Under the pieces are notes generated by a model, which saw only the letters and a list, made by a program, of their open reading frames with translations, made no database searches and had not been told where the DNA came from. A DNA stretch of 11,801 nt, from the NCBI GenBank assembly GCA_964370795.1, contig CAYJME010000091.1:1-11801 (forward strand), in the 5' to 3' direction. Of the stretch, positions 1 through 6,908 are shown piece by piece. Numbering within the stretch: position 1 is the first letter of the stretch; the number at the start of each line of letters is the position of its first letter. The position numbers and the translations under genes are program-made. Source of the DNA: JAHFOW01 sp964370795. GTDB lineage: Bacteria > Planctomycetota > Brocadiia > Brocadiales > Brocadiaceae.

Positions 1-293
1 TGATTAGAGTCTAAATTATTTTTAAAAGTGTCTAATTTTCATTGACATATTCCGCCCTACGGAACTCAATACATTAATCGTATTCAATGCTACAAACAGT
101 CGGCTCCAAAGAAGCTGGAGGAAAACTTCCATCCACAGAGTAACTGGTTTTTCAAAAACTAAACTGTTACAAAAATTCAAATGCAAATAAATAACGTATC
201 TGCTACTATTTCATACGGCATTTGCAATTTTAGTAATTTTATTTTAAAGTTTGGATGGTACCCAGCGAACAATTAAAATGTTAAGGGCAAAAT
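1..293. other. Gene-free leader region upstream of the PAS-GGDEF gene
   Basis: No credible gene lies here. A TTGACA hexamer at 42-47 is a perfect -35 match on the plus strand, but the best -10 candidates 16-18 bp downstream (around 64-71, e.g. TCAATA) are poor, so this is a weak promoter call. Downstream are several inverted repeats (about 94-170, listed separately). From 171 to 293 the sequence is AT-rich and I recognise nothing in it. If transcription starts near 79, the following gene would have a leader of about 215 nt, long enough for RNA-level control. Confidence 0.4.
94..170 (+). promoter_or_regulatory. Candidate structured 5' leader with alternative stems
   Basis: Read as plus-strand RNA, this stretch can form: CGGCT/AGCTG (101-105 with 113-117), GGAGG-AAAA-CTTCC (117-130), GTAAC/GTTAC (140-144 with 166-170) closing GTTTTT-C-AAAAAC (147-159), and AAACAGT (94-100). 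The last can pair either with ACTGGTTT (143-150, one bulge) or with ACTGTT (163-168). The partner choices exclude each other, as in regulatory leaders. I could not match it to the c-di-GMP, SAM, TPP, cobalamin or other riboswitch consensus sequences I know. AT-rich DNA yields chance stems, so confidence is low. Confidence 0.25.
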
Positions 294-2066
294 ATGTCAA
301 AGAGTGATTTCGTGATAGAAGAAGAGCTTCGCAAGTTGTGGAGGGCTATTGAACAGAGTCCAAGCACGGTGATGATAACAGATGCAAACGGTAATATTGA
401 ATACGTGAATCCAAAATTTACCCAATTAACGGGATACACACCTGAGGAGGTGAGGGGAAAGAATCCACGATTTTTAAAACCAGACAACATTCCTTCAGAG
501 AGATACCGTAATTTATGGGAAATAATTTCTTCAGGTGGTGAGTGGCATGGAGAGTTTTGCAATAAAAAGAAGAATGGGGAACTCTACTGGGAGTATGCTT
601 CTATATCGCCAGTGAGAAATTCAAAAGGCGTTATTACTCATTACATTGCGGTAAAAGAAGACATAACAGAACGCAAGAAGATGGAGGATGAACTTCGCAA
701 ATTATCTCACGCCATCGAACAAAGTCCAGTTACGGTGATGATAACGGATGTTAAGGGTAATATCGAATATGTGAATCCGAAATTTACCCAGTTAACGGGT
801 TATACATCAGAAGAAGTTATGGGGAAGAATCCACGTTTTTTAAAACCCGATAATATACCATCAGAAACGTATAGAAAGTTGTGGGAGACAATTACATCTG
901 GTGGAGAATGGCGGGGGGAGATGTGTAACAAAAAGAAAAATGGCGACATCTACTGGGAATTTGCGTCTATTTCACCCGTAAGAAATTCGAAGGGTGTTAT
1001 TACCCATTTTATCGGTGTTAAGGAAGATATAACAGAGCGTAAAAAGGCGGAAGAAGAAAGAAACAAGCACATTCAGGAACTTGAAGACCTCATGTCCTTT
1101 TCAACCATAACAAACGAAGCAGTACAGGATGAAGAATTATTTAAACACATAGCCTCGGCTTTACGAGTACATTTTATTCCCGATATTATTGCTGTAATTA
1201 TGCTTGATAGAGAACGAAATATGCTCTATGTGCCTTTTACAGAACCACATTTACCCATGCAAGATATTATAAAGAATGAAGCAATGTTAGACCCTGCAAT
1301 GTGTATTGCATTAAAGACCGGTCAGATTCATGTCGTGAATGATATCCACGAGAACTCTCCCTGTGAATGTATTCGTTATAAAATCGAACAGGGTGGATAT
1401 ATATGTTTTCCTTTGATAGCAGGCGGTATAACGTTTGGTATGGTAATGTTGTTTAAGAAAGACATGGATTCCTGGAAGGATGATAAGATACGGAGATTGA
1501 TGGCAAATTATGTAGGGTTGACGGCGCTTGCGCTTCACAGGCTGGAGCTTTTGGACATTGCCAAGCACACAAACGTAACGGACGAACTTACCGGGGTGTA
1601 TAACCATAGATTCTTTAATGAGATATTGAGCAAGCAATTGTCGCTGGCAAAGAGGCGTAATGAGAATCTGTGCCTTCTTATTTTAAACGTGGACAATTTC
1701 AAAAAGCTAACTAATACGTACAGTTCAAGCGTTGGCGACCGTGTATTGCAACTCACCGCAAGAATTTTGGGTGATTGGTTGAGAGATGCAGGAATTATTG
1801 CACGATACGGAAATGAAGCATTTGCCATAATAATACCGGCAATGTTTAAGACCAGGGCATTGGTCAAGGCGGATGATCTTCGCAGAATTATCGAGTCGGC
1901 CGACTTTGACGTTATTGAAACAGGACAACCATTGAATGTCACCGTGAGTATCGGTGTTGCCACTTTTCCCGAACAGGCAATAGACCAGGAAACTTTAATA
2001 AAATGTGCAAATAAGGCGCTCAGTCGTGCCGAAGAAGAAGGGGGCAACAGGATTGCGTCCCTTTAA
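294..2066 (+). CDS. PAS-PAS-GAF-GGDEF signalling protein with degenerate diguanylate cyclase motif
   Basis: A 590-residue protein with no signal peptide or membrane segment, so probably a cytosolic sensor. Order: PAS 1 (12-133), PAS 2 (134-255), GAF-like (about 260-420) and GGDEF (about 425-590). The GGDEF fold is supported by DELTGVYNHRFF from D430, the metal-type Asp D467, and SIGVATF at 552. The signature itself reads RYGNEAF (G506-N-E-A-F510) instead of RYGGDEF, the upstream I-site is R497-D-A-G rather than RxxD, and the usual ND..GH segment is N474-T-Y-S-S. Both catalysis and product inhibition are therefore likely lost; a c-di-GMP/GTP receptor or protein-interaction role is inferred. 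The PAS domains lack the LOV cysteine (GKNPRFLK where LOV has GRNCRFLQ), so the signal is unknown. The ATG at 294 has only a weak AAGGGC Shine-Dalgarno. No EAL domain and no partner kinase lie nearby. Confidence 0.93.
   Translation: MSKSDFVIEEELRKLWRAIEQSPSTVMITDANGNIEYVNPKFTQLTGYTPEEVRGKNPRFLKPDNIPSERYRNLWEIISSGGEWHGEFCNKKKNGELYWEYASISPVRNSKGVITHYIAVKEDITERKKMEDELRKLSHAIEQSPVTVMITDVKGNIEYVNPKFTQLTGYTSEEVMGKNPRFLKPDNIPSETYRKLWETITSGGEWRGEMCNKKKNGDIYWEFASISPVRNSKGVITHFIGVKEDITERKKAEEERNKHIQELEDLMSFSTITNEAVQDEELFKHIASALRVHFIPDIIAVIMLDRERNMLYVPFTEPHLPMQDIIKNEAMLDPAMCIALKTGQIHVVNDIHENSPCECIRYKIEQGGYICFPLIAGGITFGMVMLFKKDMDSWKDDKIRRLMANYVGLTALALHRLELLDIAKHTNVTDELTGVYNHRFFNEILSKQLSLAKRRNENLCLLILNVDNFKKLTNTYSSSVGDRVLQLTARILGDWLRDAGIIARYGNEAFAIIIPAMFKTRALVKADDLRRIIESADFDVIETGQPLNVTVSIGVATFPEQAIDQETLIKCANKALSRAEEEGGNRIASL
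327..1058 (+). repeat. In-gene tandem duplication of a 366-nt PAS module
   Basis: Two adjacent 122-codon units, 327-692 and 693-1058, both start at LRKL and end just after DITERKK. By hand alignment 102 of 122 residues match (about 84%) with no gap. Many codons differ at the third base, so the proteins agree better than the DNA. This points to an older duplication kept by selection or by occasional gene conversion rather than an assembly artefact. Confidence 0.92.
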
Positions 2067-2158
2067 TGAATTACGAAACAAAAATATTTTGGGTAAGCTT
2101 ATAAAACAAATTCAAAAAAGCATAAAAATACCAACCACATTTAAACGATTAGGTGAAA

Positions 2159-3349
2159 CTATTTTGAAATGAAGTATTGGAGCCTTTTCTTTAATCCGTC
2201 CGGTGGATAAGGGGCGTTTATACTTGCCTTATTATAAAATGAATAACCCAAACTATACATGACGCTATTATCAGGTCTATAGTAACCTGGTTTCGCGTCA
2301 CACCCTATCTGACATTTGCTTGATTGAGGATAATCATTGCAACCTTTCCTGCAGTTTACACAATTGTAATAGGTATAACCCTCGCTTCCGTAAGAATATT
2401 CGTCGCAAAGATTTCCAAAGCAGTGCCCAAACTCATGGAGCGCCATCACGGGCGAATAATAACCATTATAAACGACACAATATGAAGAATTACTGTTGTT
2501 TTTGTAGGTGCCAGGGTTTTCACGATACCCACCGCCCGAATAGGTATCGGTGTTGTGGACAATAATAATTTCATCGACGTTAAAGCCGGATTTGGCGGCA
2601 GCCGATATGACTTTGGACTGATTGCAGCAAGTAAGTCTGTCAATGTTATAGCATCCGGTAAAACATCCAAGATCCTTCTGGTTTTCATAGATGTGAACTT
2701 TTATCTTTTTCGCGTATTTCTTAAAAGGATTCGTATTAAGTACGATTTTTTTTATTTTATTAGCCTGTGTGCGGAATTTATTCATCTCATTGGCATTATA
2801 ATCACTTGCCATGATAAGGATGTGAAACTTGCCGGGCTCCGATGGTTTCAGTTCAAATGCAGAGTAGTCTTCCTTGTTCGTCATAAACTCGGCATCCTGA
2901 ACGAATCCTATTGCTGAAGGCGCTGATTCCCCCGGATTGACGATCAATACTAAATCTGCCTGGGTAAAATAAGGAATGATCAATGTTGCCTCTGGATCTT
3001 CAATGGGGATTACTGAAGGTGTTTTGTCCTTAGATGTTCCCGGCGGCAGTGGGGGAACCGTTTGTACCTTTGGATAATTAAATGCGGTTTTATAAAGGAT
3101 ATTGTTTTGTTGATCGATCACCGTCAACTGTGGGTTATTCTCCTGCTCTTCTTTCACAAACCTTCTGGTAAGCGGATATTGGCCAGGTTGAATGGTAATT
3201 TTTTTTATGTTATGTTTGTTATTTTCCATCTTTAAGCTAACTAACATAACCTTCCCATGTTCAGGGATATTTTCTGCGATGCTTGTGGATTCTTTTACCG
3301 TAAAGGATATAAATAGCAATACCAATCCATAGATTATAAACTTACACAT
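2159..3349 (-). CDS. Secreted Cys-rich zinc metallopeptidase, M64 (IgA peptidase) type
   Basis: A 396-residue exported protein. Residues 1-24 form a signal peptide (hydrophobic core IIYGLVLLFISF, likely cut after STSIA). The C-terminal half holds H305-EFGH-CFGNLCDEY: the HExxH zinc motif followed by Gly and then Asp316-Glu-Tyr, the spacing typical of peptidase family M64. Met364 in NSVMY could be the Met-turn. About fifteen cysteines after residue 225 (CFTGC, CC, CVNC and others) suggest disulfides and an extracytoplasmic location. Residues 30-200 resemble a beta-rich N-terminal domain with a Pro-rich linker near 98-105. It follows the SYLF-type gene by 22 nt; AAGGAAG right after that gene's stop is a Shine-Dalgarno about 13 nt from this ATG, so the two are probably co-transcribed. 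Its natural substrate cannot be inferred, and the IgA label is only the family name. Confidence 0.85.
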   Translation of the reverse strand: MCKFIIYGLVLLFISFTVKESTSIAENIPEHGKVMLVSLKMENNKHNIKKITIQPGQYPLTRRFVKEEQENNPQLTVIDQQNNILYKTAFNYPKVQTVPPLPPGTSKDKTPSVIPIEDPEATLIIPYFTQADLVLIVNPGESAPSAIGFVQDAEFMTNKEDYSAFELKPSEPGKFHILIMASDYNANEMNKFRTQANKIKKIVLNTNPFKKYAKKIKVHIYENQKDLGCFTGCYNIDRLTCCNQSKVISAAAKSGFNVDEIIIVHNTDTYSGGGYRENPGTYKNNSNSSYCVVYNGYYSPVMALHEFGHCFGNLCDEYSYGSEGYTYYNCVNCRKGCNDYPQSSKCQIGCDAKPGYYRPDNSVMYSLGYSFYNKASINAPYPPDGLKKRLQYFISK

Positions 3350-3371
3350 AGGCGCTATTTAACTTCCTTTT

Positions 3372-3941
3372 CTACTTTTCAAGTTTTGTAAACTTAGACC
3401 CTTCCAATGTCAGGTTGTACATCAATCCCTTCTGGTCAAAAACGAATCCAACTATAGGTTCCTTGATTTTTGTTGTGTCAAGGGAGGCTTCTGCGCCGAG
3501 ATTGACCAATACTACCGACCCGTCGACTCCCGCCTTCCAGCCTGAGCTTTCACGGAACTTCTTGAGCGCCTCGTCTTGCATGAACACAAGGATTACATCC
3601 TTCTTCTGTCCCCCGATTTGAAAGCCGTACGAGCCTGATGCAGTGTTGTAATAATCAACGGTCTTGTTATTGATTCTCATCGCGCCCTCGCCATACTCGC
3701 CGCCAATGATAAAGCCGCCCTTAATGACGCCGGGAATTACCAGTACGCCCTTTGCGGCCTTAAGAAATTCTTCGGCGCCCTTTACTTCCTTCCGAAAGCG
3801 ATCCAGCGATGCATCCACGCTCGCATCGATCTCCCTGGCCGTTTTGGCGTAGCAAATGTGTGTTAAGACAAATCCGATGAAGAGTGAAATACATAAGGCT
3901 GATGTAAAGGCTTTTACATGGTATGATTTTATATATTGCAT
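3372..3941 (-). CDS. Exported YSC84/SYLF-domain (DUF500) lipid-binding-type protein
   Basis: About 189 residues from the ATG at 3941, which has GGA 7 nt upstream; a TTG 12 nt further out (3953) would add four residues but has no better ribosome site. Residues 1-32 look like a signal peptide (core AFTSALCISLFIGFVLT, likely cut after CYA). The mature part carries the SYLF hallmark, AKGVLVIPGVIKGGFIIGG, then a short stretch ending GSYGFQIGGQ and the segment VGFVFDQKGLMYN near the C terminus. SYLF domains bind phosphoinositides and actin in eukaryotes; bacterial exported members are mostly uncharacterised, with envelope or lipid binding the usual proposal. It is first gene of a unit with the M64-type peptidase, and a possible promoter lies at 3999-4027. 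Confidence 0.88.
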   Translation of the reverse strand: MQYIKSYHVKAFTSALCISLFIGFVLTHICYAKTAREIDASVDASLDRFRKEVKGAEEFLKAAKGVLVIPGVIKGGFIIGGEYGEGAMRINNKTVDYYNTASGSYGFQIGGQKKDVILVFMQDEALKKFRESSGWKAGVDGSVVLVNLGAEASLDTTKIKEPIVGFVFDQKGLMYNLTLEGSKFTKLEK

Positions 3942-3998
3942 AGTATATTCCAATTAAAAATGCCTGAAAATTACACGATAACAAGAAGAAATAAAAAA

Positions 3999-4027
3999 AG
4001 TTTAACACACGTGATATAAGAACGCAA
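3999..4027 (-). promoter_or_regulatory. Possible sigma-70-type promoter for the SYLF/M64 unit
   Basis: On the minus strand TTGCGT (4022-4027) is followed after exactly 17 bp by TAAACT (3999-4004). They match the -35 consensus at 3 of 6 and the -10 at 4 of 6 positions. Initiation would be near 3992, giving a leader of about 50 nt before the ATG at 3941. Found by eye only; the spacing is right but the hexamers are moderate. Confidence 0.3.
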
Positions 4028-4067
4028 GTGTTATAGTGTTGGTAATAAATTTGATTTACATAAATAT

Positions 4068-4086
4068 TGAGACGCTGAGCGTCTCA
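4068..4086. repeat. GAGACGC-type palindrome, copy 1
   Basis: TGAGACGC and GCGTCTCA form perfect 8-bp arms around a 3-nt TGA centre. The same GAGACGC/GCGTCTC arms occur in the palindrome at 10901-10922, which suggests a dispersed family. No T-run follows on either side, so it is not an obvious intrinsic terminator. Confidence 0.75.
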
Positions 4087-4090
4087 CACA

Positions 4091-4116
4091 TCGTTTCCCG
4101 CAGAGCGTGGGAACGA
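4091..4116. repeat. Imperfect CGTTCCC/GGGAACG hairpin
   Basis: TCGTTTCCCGC faces GCGTGGGAACGA across a short AGA centre. The arms would pair almost fully if one T were removed and one A inserted on the left, so this reads as a slightly decayed hairpin. It sits 4 nt from the preceding palindrome. Confidence 0.55.
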
Positions 4117-4189
4117 GCAGCAAACAAAACAAGGCTTTGAAACAGCCTGCTTCTTAGCTTGATTGAATAGGAATCTTCATTTTTTTAAT

Positions 4190-4221
4190 GCCTGTCTGCG
4201 TGTCCCGCACAGGCAGACGGG
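4190..4221. repeat. GTCTGC/GCAGAC inverted repeat
   Basis: GTCTGC (4194-4199) is mirrored by GCAGAC (4213-4218), and CCTGT (4191-4195) by ACAGG (4209-4213), with a smaller TGCG/CGCA pairing in the centre. Several overlapping pairings are possible, as in palindromic intergenic elements. There is no coding potential. Confidence 0.55.
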
Positions 4222-4316
4222 TTTCTGGTTGGCATGATTAAAACGTGCCTATAGATCTCACGATAAAAATTGTACGCATGGATTTATCATGCTATCAATT
4301 CTTTTATATACTATAC

Positions 4317-4555
4317 GCCCTAAAGGGGCAAAATTAAGATAGCGCAGGGCAACGCCCTGGGTAAAAAAACAACATAAGAGCAAACCCTGAAAGGGTGACA
4401 TAAAAAATGATAAAACCCGAACGTGGTCGCACATAATATGGCCGGGGTTTTGGTATCTTATTGTCCTTTTTTATTACGCTCTTTCAGAGCTTAAAGGTAT
4501 TTTATCATTATACCCAGGGCGTTGCCCTGAGCTATCTTATGTAAGCCCTTTGGGC
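4317..4555. repeat. Two opposed copies of a multi-hairpin repeat (GGGCAACGCCC family)
   Basis: The left copy (4317-4362) and the reverse complement of the right copy (4511-4555) share, in order, a GCCC..AAAGGGC palindrome, then AAGATAGC, then CAGGGCAACGCCCTG with GGGTA. Inward of the cores each copy also has a CTGAAAG-centred hairpin (CCCTGAAAGGG near 4385; GCTCTGAAAGAGC near 4478-4490, read on the minus strand) followed by ATAAAAAA-like sequence. The copies have diverged, with small insertions, so this is not a fresh duplication. No transposase gene lies within. Such short hairpin repeats are typically non-autonomous or RNA-level elements; that assignment is inferred. Confidence 0.8.
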
Positions 4556-4677
4556 TTTTACCTAATATGTAATGTAATAATATTTTTAGCACTGAAAAGG
4601 CAAAACATTTTCTTAATTCAATAGTTATAAAACAGAAAAAGTTATGTTTGTTACAATATTTTTGACTTTTACGGAGT

Positions 4678-4706
4678 TTATTATTAAGTTAATCAGATAG
4701 TATATT
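4678..4706 (+). promoter_or_regulatory. Possible promoter for proB
   Basis: TATATT at 4701-4706 matches the -10 consensus at 5 of 6 positions; 17 bp upstream TTATTA (4678-4683) is only a weak -35. Initiation near 4713 would leave a leader of about 90 nt. Visual call only. Confidence 0.25.
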
Positions 4707-4737
4707 TGTTTTAATTAAGCAGATTACGGGAAGAGAA

Positions 4738-4785
4738 ACAACCCCCTGCATTCCCCTTTGTTAAGAAGGACTATGGTGGATTAGA
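4738..4785. repeat. Decayed copy of the ACAACCCCCT repeat
   Basis: It begins ACAACCCCCT and continues with TCCCCTTTGTTAAG, then a degraded tail through TGGTGGATT. Its start and C-run order match the better preserved element at 9746-9820, but the G-rich partner arm has decayed (AAGAAGGAC instead of AAGGGGGAC). It lies inside the presumed leader of proB and ends about 17 nt before its ATG. Confidence 0.5.
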
Positions 4786-4802
4786 TTGATAGGTGTAGGT
4801 GT

Positions 4803-5942
4803 ATGAAAATAAAGGATGATTTACGGAGTCAAATTATATCAAAGGTAAAGAAGATCGTTATCAAAATAGGAACGGGTGTTCTGACTACGAATGAAGGGTA
4901 TCTGGATAAAGAACAAATAAAGAACCTGGCAGGACAGGTTGTTGGATTAAAGAAGATGGGATACGACATGGTTGTGGTGAGTTCCGGTGCGATTGGTTCC
5001 GGGATGGGAGAACTCGGTATCGAAAAGAGACCAACGACATTACCTGCGTTACAAGCGGTGGCTGCAATTGGTCAGAGCAAGTTGATCAGCATGTATGATG
5101 AGTGTTTTAAATTGCACGGCTATCATGCAGCACAGATTCTCCTTACCCGCGAAGATTTTGAAGACCGGCAGAGGTACTTAAATACCTGCAATACGATCCA
5201 TACGCTCTTTCAACTTAAGGCCATTCCCGTAGTAAACGAAAACGATACGATTTCCGTGGATGAAATTAAGTTTGGAGATAACGATGCGCTTTCGGCAATG
5301 GTGACAAATCTCCTGGATGCGGAGTTATTGATAATCCTTTCTTCTGTGGATGGGTTGTATGATAAACTTCCCACGGCAAAGGGCAAGGTCAACGTTATTC
5401 CGGTTGTTGAAAATGTGTCTGATGTGAAGGAGTTGGCATTTAATGTAAAGACCCAGAGGGGCGTTGGCGGAATGCAGACGAAGCTTGATGCGGTGTCTAT
5501 GGTGATGAACGCAGGCGAGGCAGTGATTATTGCGAATGGAAGGACAGATGGGATATTGAAAAAGGTTGTGCAATGCGAAAATGTTGGGACACTCTTTCTC
5601 CCCAGGACAGAAAAACTGGCGAGTCGTAAACGATGGATAGGTTATTCAATCAAGCCCAGGGGAAAGGTTTATGTTGACGATGGCGCCGCAAAGGCATTGA
5701 CAGAGAAGGGGAAGAGCCTGCTTGCTTCGGGTATTGTTTTGGTAGAGGGTGCTTTTGACAAGGGCGATACGGTTTCTATTTGTAAAAAAGGAGATGATAC
5801 AATTTTCGCGCGGGGTTTAACGAATTATTCCTCTGAAGAGATAGAAAAAATTAAAGGGCAAAGTACATCCCATATCGCTAAGATGCTGGGCTATAAATTG
5901 TATGATGAGGTTATTCATCGGGATAATATGGTAATCCTTTGA
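4803..5942 (+). CDS. proB: Glutamate 5-kinase with C-terminal PUA domain
   Basis: Phosphorylates L-glutamate with ATP to gamma-glutamyl phosphate, the first step of proline synthesis, in the cytosol. At 379 residues it is close to the usual length (about 370). Residues 15-265 are the amino acid kinase domain: VIKIGTGVL with K21, SSGAIGSG (60-67), VNENDT (144-149), FGDNDALSA (157-165) and GVGGMQTKLDA (220-230). Residues about 280-365 are the PUA domain found in the long bacterial form. The ATG at 4803 follows AGGTG with suitable spacing. proA and obgE, common partners elsewhere, are not next to it, so it appears to be a single-gene unit. Proline usually feeds back on this enzyme; nothing in the DNA shows specific transcriptional control. 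Confidence 0.97.
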   Translation: MKIKDDLRSQIISKVKKIVIKIGTGVLTTNEGYLDKEQIKNLAGQVVGLKKMGYDMVVVSSGAIGSGMGELGIEKRPTTLPALQAVAAIGQSKLISMYDECFKLHGYHAAQILLTREDFEDRQRYLNTCNTIHTLFQLKAIPVVNENDTISVDEIKFGDNDALSAMVTNLLDAELLIILSSVDGLYDKLPTAKGKVNVIPVVENVSDVKELAFNVKTQRGVGGMQTKLDAVSMVMNAGEAVIIANGRTDGILKKVVQCENVGTLFLPRTEKLASRKRWIGYSIKPRGKVYVDDGAAKALTEKGKSLLASGIVLVEGAFDKGDTVSICKKGDDTIFARGLTNYSSEEIEKIKGQSTSHIAKMLGYKLYDEVIHRDNMVIL

Positions 5943-5966
5943 AATATGCCGGTGATAAACACGAGT

Positions 5967-6066
5967 GAAGCAATCTTTCTCTGATAGTTAACACGTTTCC
6001 CATAAGGAAAAGGTATTTTACCAATGTGAGATTGCTTCGGACTGTTGTCCTCGCAATGACAATACC
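5967..6066. repeat. Inverted repeat between the convergent proB and hemerythrin-like genes
   Basis: GAAGCAATCT (5967-5976) is mirrored exactly by AGATTGCTTC (6029-6038). Right of the second arm comes CGGACTG, then GTCCTCGCAATGACA, which resembles the GAGATTGCTTCG...CTCGCAATGAC repeat seen in many bacterial genomes. The element fills most of the gap between the two convergent stop codons. It could act as a bidirectional transcription barrier, though neither side has a classic T-run. Confidence 0.6.
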
Positions 6067-6119
6067 TTACCATCCTCTCAATGCCTGGCAGTTTCACTTG
6101 ACCAAATAGTTACTGAAAA

Positions 6120-6788
6120 TCAGGGGCAGAGTTCTAATTGTTTTTCAAGCTCATCCAGCATGGTTAAATACTTTTCGTGGATGCCATCATGGATTTTTTT
6201 CTGTTCAATGGATTCAAATTTATTTATCAATATTTTTTGTTCATCACTCGTTAGCACTTTATTTATCCAGGGAAAAAGAACCTTTTCCTCGGTTTGTAAA
6301 TGCTTTTTCGTATGTTTGACGTATGAATAAGCAATTTTCGTAATCTTCTTTTTTGCCTTTTTGCCCTGAATGAAATTCTCGAGCGATGCCGTTAAGTCTC
6401 TTATCATGTCACGTGAGGAGACATGTTCCATGAGTAGCCTTCCCAAAAAGTGTTTCTTGTTGTTATCTGCTTTATCTTTTAACATGGGGAATAATATTTT
6501 GTCTTCCTTTTCCTGGTGGCACTTGTCGTTAAGTTCACCGACAACCTCTATTATTTTGATGAACGTCTCTTTGGGAACAGGCATACCCTCATCAAGGCAG
6601 TGAGACGCCTTTTCTAATACTTGCAATGCCCTGGTTGTATTCCCGAATTCCTGGACTAATATGTCGGTAGCATATTGATTTTGTGGTGCAACGGTTTTGA
6701 CATCCTGATATGTATTGTTATTGGTTGAAGTACATGCAGAGATGTACACGCAAGAAAAAATGATGAACGCTCGTATGATTTTTTTCAT
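6120..6788 (-). CDS. Lipoprotein with hemerythrin-like HHE cation-binding domain
   Basis: A 222-residue predicted lipoprotein: residues 1-18 are a lipoprotein signal and ISAC19 is the lipobox, so the mature protein should be membrane-anchored outside the cytoplasm. Residues about 40-180 resemble an HHE four-helix bundle: H91-QEKE95 before LFP, E121-H122, and H163-LQTE167 before LFPW. These give most of the usual di-iron ligands. The helix that normally starts with an E-H pair reads QE47-F48, so the first His ligand appears replaced by Phe; nearby H63 might substitute but is badly placed. Such domains bind O2, NO or iron, or sense redox; the role here is inferred. MKK at 6788 gives an intact signal. 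A structured repeat separates it from ispD upstream, so it may have its own promoter. Confidence 0.85.
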   Translation of the reverse strand: MKKIIRAFIIFSCVYISACTSTNNNTYQDVKTVAPQNQYATDILVQEFGNTTRALQVLEKASHCLDEGMPVPKETFIKIIEVVGELNDKCHQEKEDKILFPMLKDKADNNKKHFLGRLLMEHVSSRDMIRDLTASLENFIQGKKAKKKITKIAYSYVKHTKKHLQTEEKVLFPWINKVLTSDEQKILINKFESIEQKKIHDGIHEKYLTMLDELEKQLELCP

Positions 6789-6819
6789 GGTTTAATGTTT
6801 AGAAATTTCAATGTTTGTT

Positions 6820-6870
6820 GTAGGGCAACCCTTTAGGGTTGCACGTGGCAAGGCTAAAGCCTCGCCCTAC
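6820..6870. repeat. Three-way-junction-like palindromic element
   Basis: The outer arms GTAGGG (6820-6825) and CCCTAC (6865-6870) enclose two hairpins: GCAACCCT/AGGGTTGC (6825-6832 with 6835-6842, perfect) and GGC-A-AGGCT/AGCCT-C-GCC (6847-6855 with 6858-6866, one mismatch). Folded on either strand it gives a compact cruciform or three-way junction. It lies in the 120-bp gap between ispD and the lipoprotein gene, where it could attenuate read-through on the minus strand. Confidence 0.75.
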
Positions 6871-6908
6871 GTGTGATTGAGAAAAAAGTTGCCAAATGCC
6901 TCATTAAT

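Larger units (their letters stand above)
3942..4802. other. 861-bp gene-free region rich in palindromic repeats
   Basis: No open frame here has a coding character. From left to right it holds a possible minus-strand promoter (3999-4027), a GAGACGC palindrome (4068-4086), an imperfect CGTTCCC-type hairpin (4091-4116), an inverted repeat built on GTCTGC/GCAGAC (4190-4221), two opposed copies of a multi-hairpin repeat (4317-4555), a weak plus-strand promoter for proB (4678-4706) and a decayed copy of the ACAACCCCCT repeat (4738-4785). It lies between divergently transcribed genes, so it must also hold the promoters for both. Confidence 0.75.

Noticed and set aside
94..170. c-di-GMP (GEMM) riboswitch ahead of the GGDEF gene
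   Set aside because: An attractive idea, but the conserved GEMM core (GGCAAAC, GCAAAGCC and the GGTTACCG tail) is not found; only loose similarity.
327..1058. LOV-type photosensor domains
   Set aside because: The LOV cysteine is replaced by Pro in both copies (GKNPRFLK), so the flavin photochemistry of LOV domains is not supported.
1535..2047. Long minus-strand open frame opposite the GGDEF domain
   Set aside because: It is antisense to a well-supported domain, has no recognisable motif, and its composition is explained by the gene on the other strand.
2555..2917. Plus-strand open frame opposite the M64-type peptidase
   Set aside because: It shows no motif or ribosome site and lies wholly antisense to a supported gene.
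4317..4555. CRISPR array or insertion sequence
   Set aside because: There are only two opposed, diverged copies with no regular spacers, no cas genes and no transposase frame.
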